Below are positions 59,857-64,000 of a stretch of 64,000 bases of DNA, piece by piece. Positions within the stretch are counted from its first letter, which is position 1, and the number at the start of each line of letters is the position of its first letter. The position numbers were made by a program, and so were the translations under genes. A model generated the notes under the pieces. That model searched no databases. It was given only the letters and a program-made list of their open reading frames with translations, and was not told the DNA's origin. The DNA comes from Argopecten irradians (lineage: Eukaryota > Mollusca > Bivalvia > Pectinida > Pectinidae), in the NCBI RefSeq assembly GCF_041381155.1, contig NC_091147.1:38876053-38940052 (forward strand). The letters are read 5' to 3'.

Positions 59857-60909
59857 TGTCTAAAAAAAACATTCAGCGAAATAAAAATAAATTAAAATAG
59901 CAATAAAAATCAAACAATGAATAAAATCTGGCAATATGGCTATCATCATGAGAACAAAATTTAGATCAGTATACATTATCAAACATTGATTGGTAACTGT
60001 AGAAGCTAGAGATCTGACTAAGGTATCAGCGTCACATTCGAGGTATAACATATTGAGACATTTAAGATACTGATGTGACACTATTTAATATAACTAATTC
60101 TACATCATTTTATAAATTATCAACACAAAACAGTACATTAATGATTCAACTTATGGACTTAATACATTATATATATTATTGATTTGATGTAAATCGTATT
60201 AACGTATTCGGTCCTCATGTCCCTATTAGCGCCCCTCGTCCCTCTTGAGGCCTCAATTACAATTGCCTGCGCATAAAAAAGGACCAAAACTACACAAAAC
60301 TGTATAGGTTTGCTATCATTTTGTCTTATTTAGAACCGTTGTATTCTTTTTTCAAATTTTTAAATGCCCTGCACGGGTGCTTATTGGGGTCAATTACAGT
60401 AAGGCATGGAGGGTATTACATGTCTTGAGTGGCTATGTAATATGTAATTTATTTAACCAGTTCAAGAATTTGATATACCATGAGCCTTGAGTATGTAGCC
60501 ACAATTGTAAGATTCTATTTATCACATAACTAGTTCATATGGAAATATTATATAGACAAAACATTTCAATTTCATTTCTATATAACAGTGGTGAAATCAG
60601 ATAGGATTTGTTGTTTCCAACTATTGAGACAATCATTTAACATCATATTTTCATTATGACGTCATTGTTATTTGTGACGTCACAATAGTGCTATTCCACG
60701 TGTCTTACGATATGTATGACAATGGTCGTAACACGTGGCTGAACGGACCAGTTATGTGATAAAAAGACATTTTTATGATATGAAAGAACATTTCCAAAAC
60801 ATCATTAAATCATGACATCATTCTACATTGCTCATCATACCGGTATTACATAATTTTATACGACTGATATGACAACATTTCATATTCTTGATCCGACATT
60901 GGTTTGTAT
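59857..60909. other. Intergenic, no gene seen
   Basis: AT-rich. The block at about 60430-60600 (AATTTGATATACCA, CATAACTAGTT) loosely resembles the TRIM 3' flanks. No ORF of interest. Confidence 0.35.
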
Positions 60910-61043
60910 AGAGAGTATTCCTTGTTTCTTGATGAATACCAGTTATATTTCACCGAGTGAGGTGGAAACTTTAATATTTTTCACGAGTGCAAAGTGAGAT
61001 GAAATATTCCTGGTAATCAACAAAAAAGAAGGAATATTCTATG
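60910..61043. mobile_element. About 134-bp fold-back element
   Basis: GTATTCCTTGTTTCTTGATG faces GAATATTCCTTCTTTTTTG on the other strand, followed inside by ACCAG and TATTTCA on both sides. Confidence 0.6.
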
Positions 61044-61689
61044 TATTACATTTGTTTTCTCAATTCCATTTACAGAAGACCATCGCTACTTAGAGTCCTG
61101 CCAAAGGTTATTCCGCAATTTTATTTTGCAGAGTTATTTGCCCTTGTGATTATAACGTTGCATTTTTGTGAGCATAACGTCATATTTCTACACAAAAGTA
61201 TTACATCATTTTCGCGCACAAACTAATAACCTAACAATCAAAATTATATTTTCACTGTCAATGCTGCATTCTGATTGGTCACCGTAAAACTTTATAATTC
61301 ACAGCAAAAAATTGTAATAAATTAATATATTATTGACACATGACATATGTCAATAATATTAAACTATCACACTGCAGATGCATTTTACATCACTAATATG
61401 TAATTTTTTGGCTTAACTGATATGATATCCTTTCATGCAAGCAACATACTTCTTTCGGTAACATACTGACATTTTATAATTATATAATTATTGATGTTAT
61501 CATTTCACATCATTCATAATTTCGTTTATGACCTCATTTTACATCATCGATGTAATTTTTTGACATAACCGTGATTTTATAATTATACACGAGCCATTAC
61601 TGCATTACTGATGTAATTTCATCTATCACTAATATGACACAATTAAACAATAATGACACAACATTTTATATTCCTAATGTGACGTCATC
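61044..61689. other. AT-rich intergenic leading into the 24-bp satellite
   Basis: No gene. From about 61500 onward decayed forms of the adjacent satellite (GACATCATTTTACAT-like) appear. Confidence 0.4.
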
Positions 61690-62312
61690 TTATGGATCAT
61701 TTGGATATGACATCATTTTACATTAATGGTATTGCATCATTTCAGATAACTGATATGACATCATTTTAGATAACAAATATGACATCATATTACATAACAG
61801 ATATGACATCATTTTAGTTAACTGATATGACATCATTTTAGTTAACTGATATGACATCATTTTAGTTAACTGATATGACATCATACTAATGATAATGATA
61901 TGATTAATGACATTTACTGTACTATTACATAACTGATATGACATCATTTTAGTTAACTGATATGACATCATATTACATAATTGATATGACATCATTTTAG
62001 ATAACTGATATGACATCATTTTAGATAACTGATATGACATCATTTAAGTTAACTGATATGACATCATCTTAGATAACTGATATGACATCATATTACATAA
62101 TTGATATGACATCATATCAAATAACTGATATGACATCATATCAAATAACTGATATGACATCATATCAAATAGCTGATATGACATCATATCAAATAACTGA
62201 TATGACATCATTTTAGATAACTGATATGACCTAATTTTACGTAACTAATATGACATCATATTACATAACAGATGTGACATCATATTAAATAACCAATATG
62301 ACTGATATGACA
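61690..62312 (+). repeat. 24-bp satellite with ATATGACATCAT core (about 25 units)
   Basis: Unit CTGATATGACATCATTTTAG plus ATAA or TTAA. One interruption lies at 61884-61925. It carries the same TGACATCA octamer as the 43-bp satellite, though the rest of the unit differs. Confidence 0.93.
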
Positions 62313-62393
62313 TCATTTAACTCGCTCCATACACTCAGCTCTCAGAGCTTTTATTTTTGCCCGTGGAAATGGCCCAAGTTCTGTAAAGCACTT
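62313..62393 (-). CDS. Candidate last coding exon of an unidentified minus-strand gene
   Basis: On the minus strand, the acceptor TTTATGTTTTCAG ends at 62394. The following frame reads KCFTELGPFPRAKIKALRAE, then CMERVK and TGA (62315-62313). The peptide has ordinary globular-protein composition, unlike the repeat-driven ORFs nearby, and the acceptor is good. I do not recognise the family. The rest of the gene would lie to the right, but I find no further exon before 64000. The stop codon and last residues overlap the first unit of the 24-bp satellite, so the satellite would fill the 3' UTR. It could be a chance ORF. Confidence 0.4.
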   Translation of the reverse strand, partial: KCFTELGPFPRAKIKALRAECMERVK

Positions 62394-62490
62394 CTGAAAA
62401 CATAAAACAAAAAAAACAACATTACAATTATTGATAAAACTAGAAATATCAGTGAGACATAAATCCCCTTCTAAGTATCAAAGCAGGATG

Positions 62491-62821
62491 CACCCTTGAT
62501 ACTCCAGGGGTTACTATCATCATCCTTATATTCACTCCTGGACAATGTCATAGTAAAACTGAAGGCTCTATGCTTTCACAACAAATTGATGAGATTTTTC
62601 AGTCTTTTGGTGTACATCAAAAGAATTGAATAATGATAAACTGTGGTTGGCTGTGTGGCTTTGAAGTTGTGCGTCACTATCCTTGTAATCTGCAAAAAAA
62701 TCTCTGTAGGCCTGTGATTGGTCAACTTTGTTTTCTTCTGAACTGCCCTCAGTTCAGCTATGAGATAGTCCAGGGATGGATATAATGACAGTAATAGTAA
62801 CCCCTGGGATATCAAGGGATG
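62491..62821. mobile_element. MULE-like MITE, copy 4
   Basis: Left end CACCCTTGATACTCCAGGGG, right end CCCCTGGGATATCAAGGGATG. Imperfect 9-bp flanking repeat AGCAGGATG (62482-62490) and AGCAGGACG (62823-62831). Confidence 0.8.
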
Positions 62822-63204
62822 CAGCAGGACGAGACGGGGCAGGCATGGGTCACAAAATGTATTTCCCAATTTTTTGTGACAATACTCTTCAGCTCATATC
62901 ATATCAGTTTATCATACATTTCCCTTTCATTCAAGAATGGCAATTTAAATGTCTAACTGGGCCAAACTCCTCAAATTCTAGGGTGATCATGTCATTATTT
63001 ATGCAAAATCTATAGCGCCTCTCTAGAATGCCTCTGACCAAATTCATTCTGTATGTTATGATTAGTAGTGATTAAAAGGGAATAACCGATGGACAAATGG
63101 ACGAGTAATGGACAAAGATTATGAATACTATTGTATTTGCTATCACTAGCGCCCCTCCCCCTATAAGTGCACTTCCCCTTTTCTGGAGACGGCGTTGAAG
63201 TTGT
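62822..63204. other. Intergenic, no gene seen
   Basis: No supported gene, RNA or repeat structure. The 103-codon minus-strand ORF at 63010-63321 has no recognisable domain and runs into a dispersed repeat. Confidence 0.35.
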
Positions 63205-63730
63205 ATAAATGCCCCCATCCCTTGGACTTAACAATCTTGTTGTATCCCAAATAACATGAACTTGTGAGTCTTTTACATGTGAATCTAGAAATAAGAAAGT
63301 GTCTAAAAGGTTAATAGGCATATGCAGGTTTACTGTAACAGATTATAATGTAAACTTTATTTATTTTACATCGATTGAGAAACAAGTTATACAACTTATA
63401 TAAATCACTCTCGATGGCCTGGATGTAAGCCCGCGAGGGGTCTTAGTGTGGGAGGAAACCGGAGTGCTCGGAGAAAACCCACGTGATCGGGCAAGTGTTT
63501 CCTGACCTTTTCACGTCCGTGCCGGGGATCGAACCCCGGCCGGCTAGGTGAAAGGCGAGCGGCTTAACCACTACACCTAACAGATTAATGTGTTATGAGT
63601 ACAGAAAGAGTTAAAATATGGCTGAATTTTTCATCCACAACTTACATTTTGGTTCACTAATAAGCCCCCCCCCCCTTTTGTTACAATTTTTTTGATGCCC
63701 TGATAATTACGGCGAATACAGTACCAACAT
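63205..63730 (+). repeat. Dispersed repeat, second copy, split by a SINE
   Basis: Homologous to 45375-45700 on both sides of the SINE (63346-63577), with the same C run near its right end (63664-63674). Confidence 0.7.
63346..63577 (-). mobile_element. tRNA-derived SINE with 10-bp target duplication
   Basis: Head on the minus strand: TGTAGTGGTTAAGCCGCTCG (A box) and GGTTCGATCCC (B box, 63535-63525). The middle block is GGGTTTTCTCCGAGCACTCC, then GGTTTCCTCC. Flanked by TAACAGATTA at 63336-63345 and 63578-63587. The empty-site equivalent is seen at about 45561-45575. Confidence 0.9.
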
Positions 63731-63818
63731 TATGGCATAAAATACTACCTGTCATCAAGATTTCCATTAAAAACTGGCATAGTTAAGATAGGTATTTAAA
63801 TGTTTGCATGTTATACAT

Positions 63819-64000
63819 CATCCTCGATACTCAAGGGGTTTTGTTCACTTACGATCTATACACCCCTGGACTATCTCATAGTAAAATTGGAGGTAACAGA
63901 ACAGGTAATTTAGTCCTTTGATGCACATCAAAAGAGCCTTAAAACGGTACACTGTGGTTGACTGTGTGGTTTGAAGTATGGTGTCGCTCTCCCTGTAGTC
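63819..64000. mobile_element. MULE-like MITE, copy 5 (cut by the window end)
   Basis: Starts CATCCTCGATACTCAAGGGG and keeps CCCCTGGACTATCTCATAGT. It follows the family to base 64000. Confidence 0.85.

Noticed and set aside
61723-62043. 106-codon ORF MMSYQLSK... on the minus strand
   Set aside because: Translation of the 24-bp satellite.

Overview
The window looks like AT-rich nuclear DNA of a marine invertebrate, most likely a bivalve mollusc. The evidence is an expanded local family of TRIM genes, each with one coding exon and an NHL-like propeller, tRNA-derived SINEs carrying a GGTTTTCTCC...GGTTTCCTCC middle block, many short fold-back elements (MITEs), and one conserved host gene with spliced exons, ATP6AP2. 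The species cannot be named from the sequence.

Left and centre (1-38.8 kb) form a TRIM cluster built around a very large inverted repeat. Two arms of nearly 10 kb (9624-19304 and 20413-30385) mirror each other across a loop of about 1.1 kb. From the loop outward each arm holds a GTTGAAAA/TTTTCAAC block, a long (CAACA)n or (TTGTG)n tract, about 3 kb with no recognised gene, a 38-bp satellite, a 5'-truncated TRIM remnant interrupted by a MITE, a SINE, a short 43-bp satellite block, a non-coding first exon with its intron, and the 5' part of a TRIM coding exon. The arms lose near-identity inside that coding exon, so the two flanking TRIM genes (8115-10091 minus, intact; 29918-31896 plus, split by a 5-bp duplication) are alike at their 5' ends and diverged at their 3' ends. 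A third TRIM gene runs off the left edge (918-1, minus). A fourth (33831-35165, plus) is cut off and full of small indels. A 43-bp satellite with a TGACATCA core lies upstream of every TRIM copy in the same orientation relative to the gene, with major arrays at 5.6-7.8 kb and 35.2-38.8 kb.

The right part (38.8-64 kb) is more ordinary. A 33-bp satellite and a LINE tail (39.5-40.9 kb) lead to ATP6AP2 (44641-51657, plus, eight coding exons, about 359 residues), the V-ATPase accessory protein also called (pro)renin receptor. Its last intron ends in 14 copies of the same splice-acceptor plus exon-start cassette, of which only the last gives the expected reading frame. The remaining 12 kb is AT-rich and repeat-bearing: a hAT-type MITE with 8-bp target duplications, MULE-like MITEs with 9-bp duplications, several fold-back elements, a SINE with a 10-bp duplication, a 24-bp satellite, and one candidate terminal exon of an unidentified minus-strand gene (62313-62393).

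The most unusual points are the TRIM palindrome, the birth of the 38-bp satellite from a MITE end, the shared gene-proximal 43-bp satellite, and the decoy splice-acceptor array in ATP6AP2. Some features (indel-dense 33.4-36.4 kb, arm-to-arm indels, the TRIM frameshift) could be assembly error and are flagged as such.
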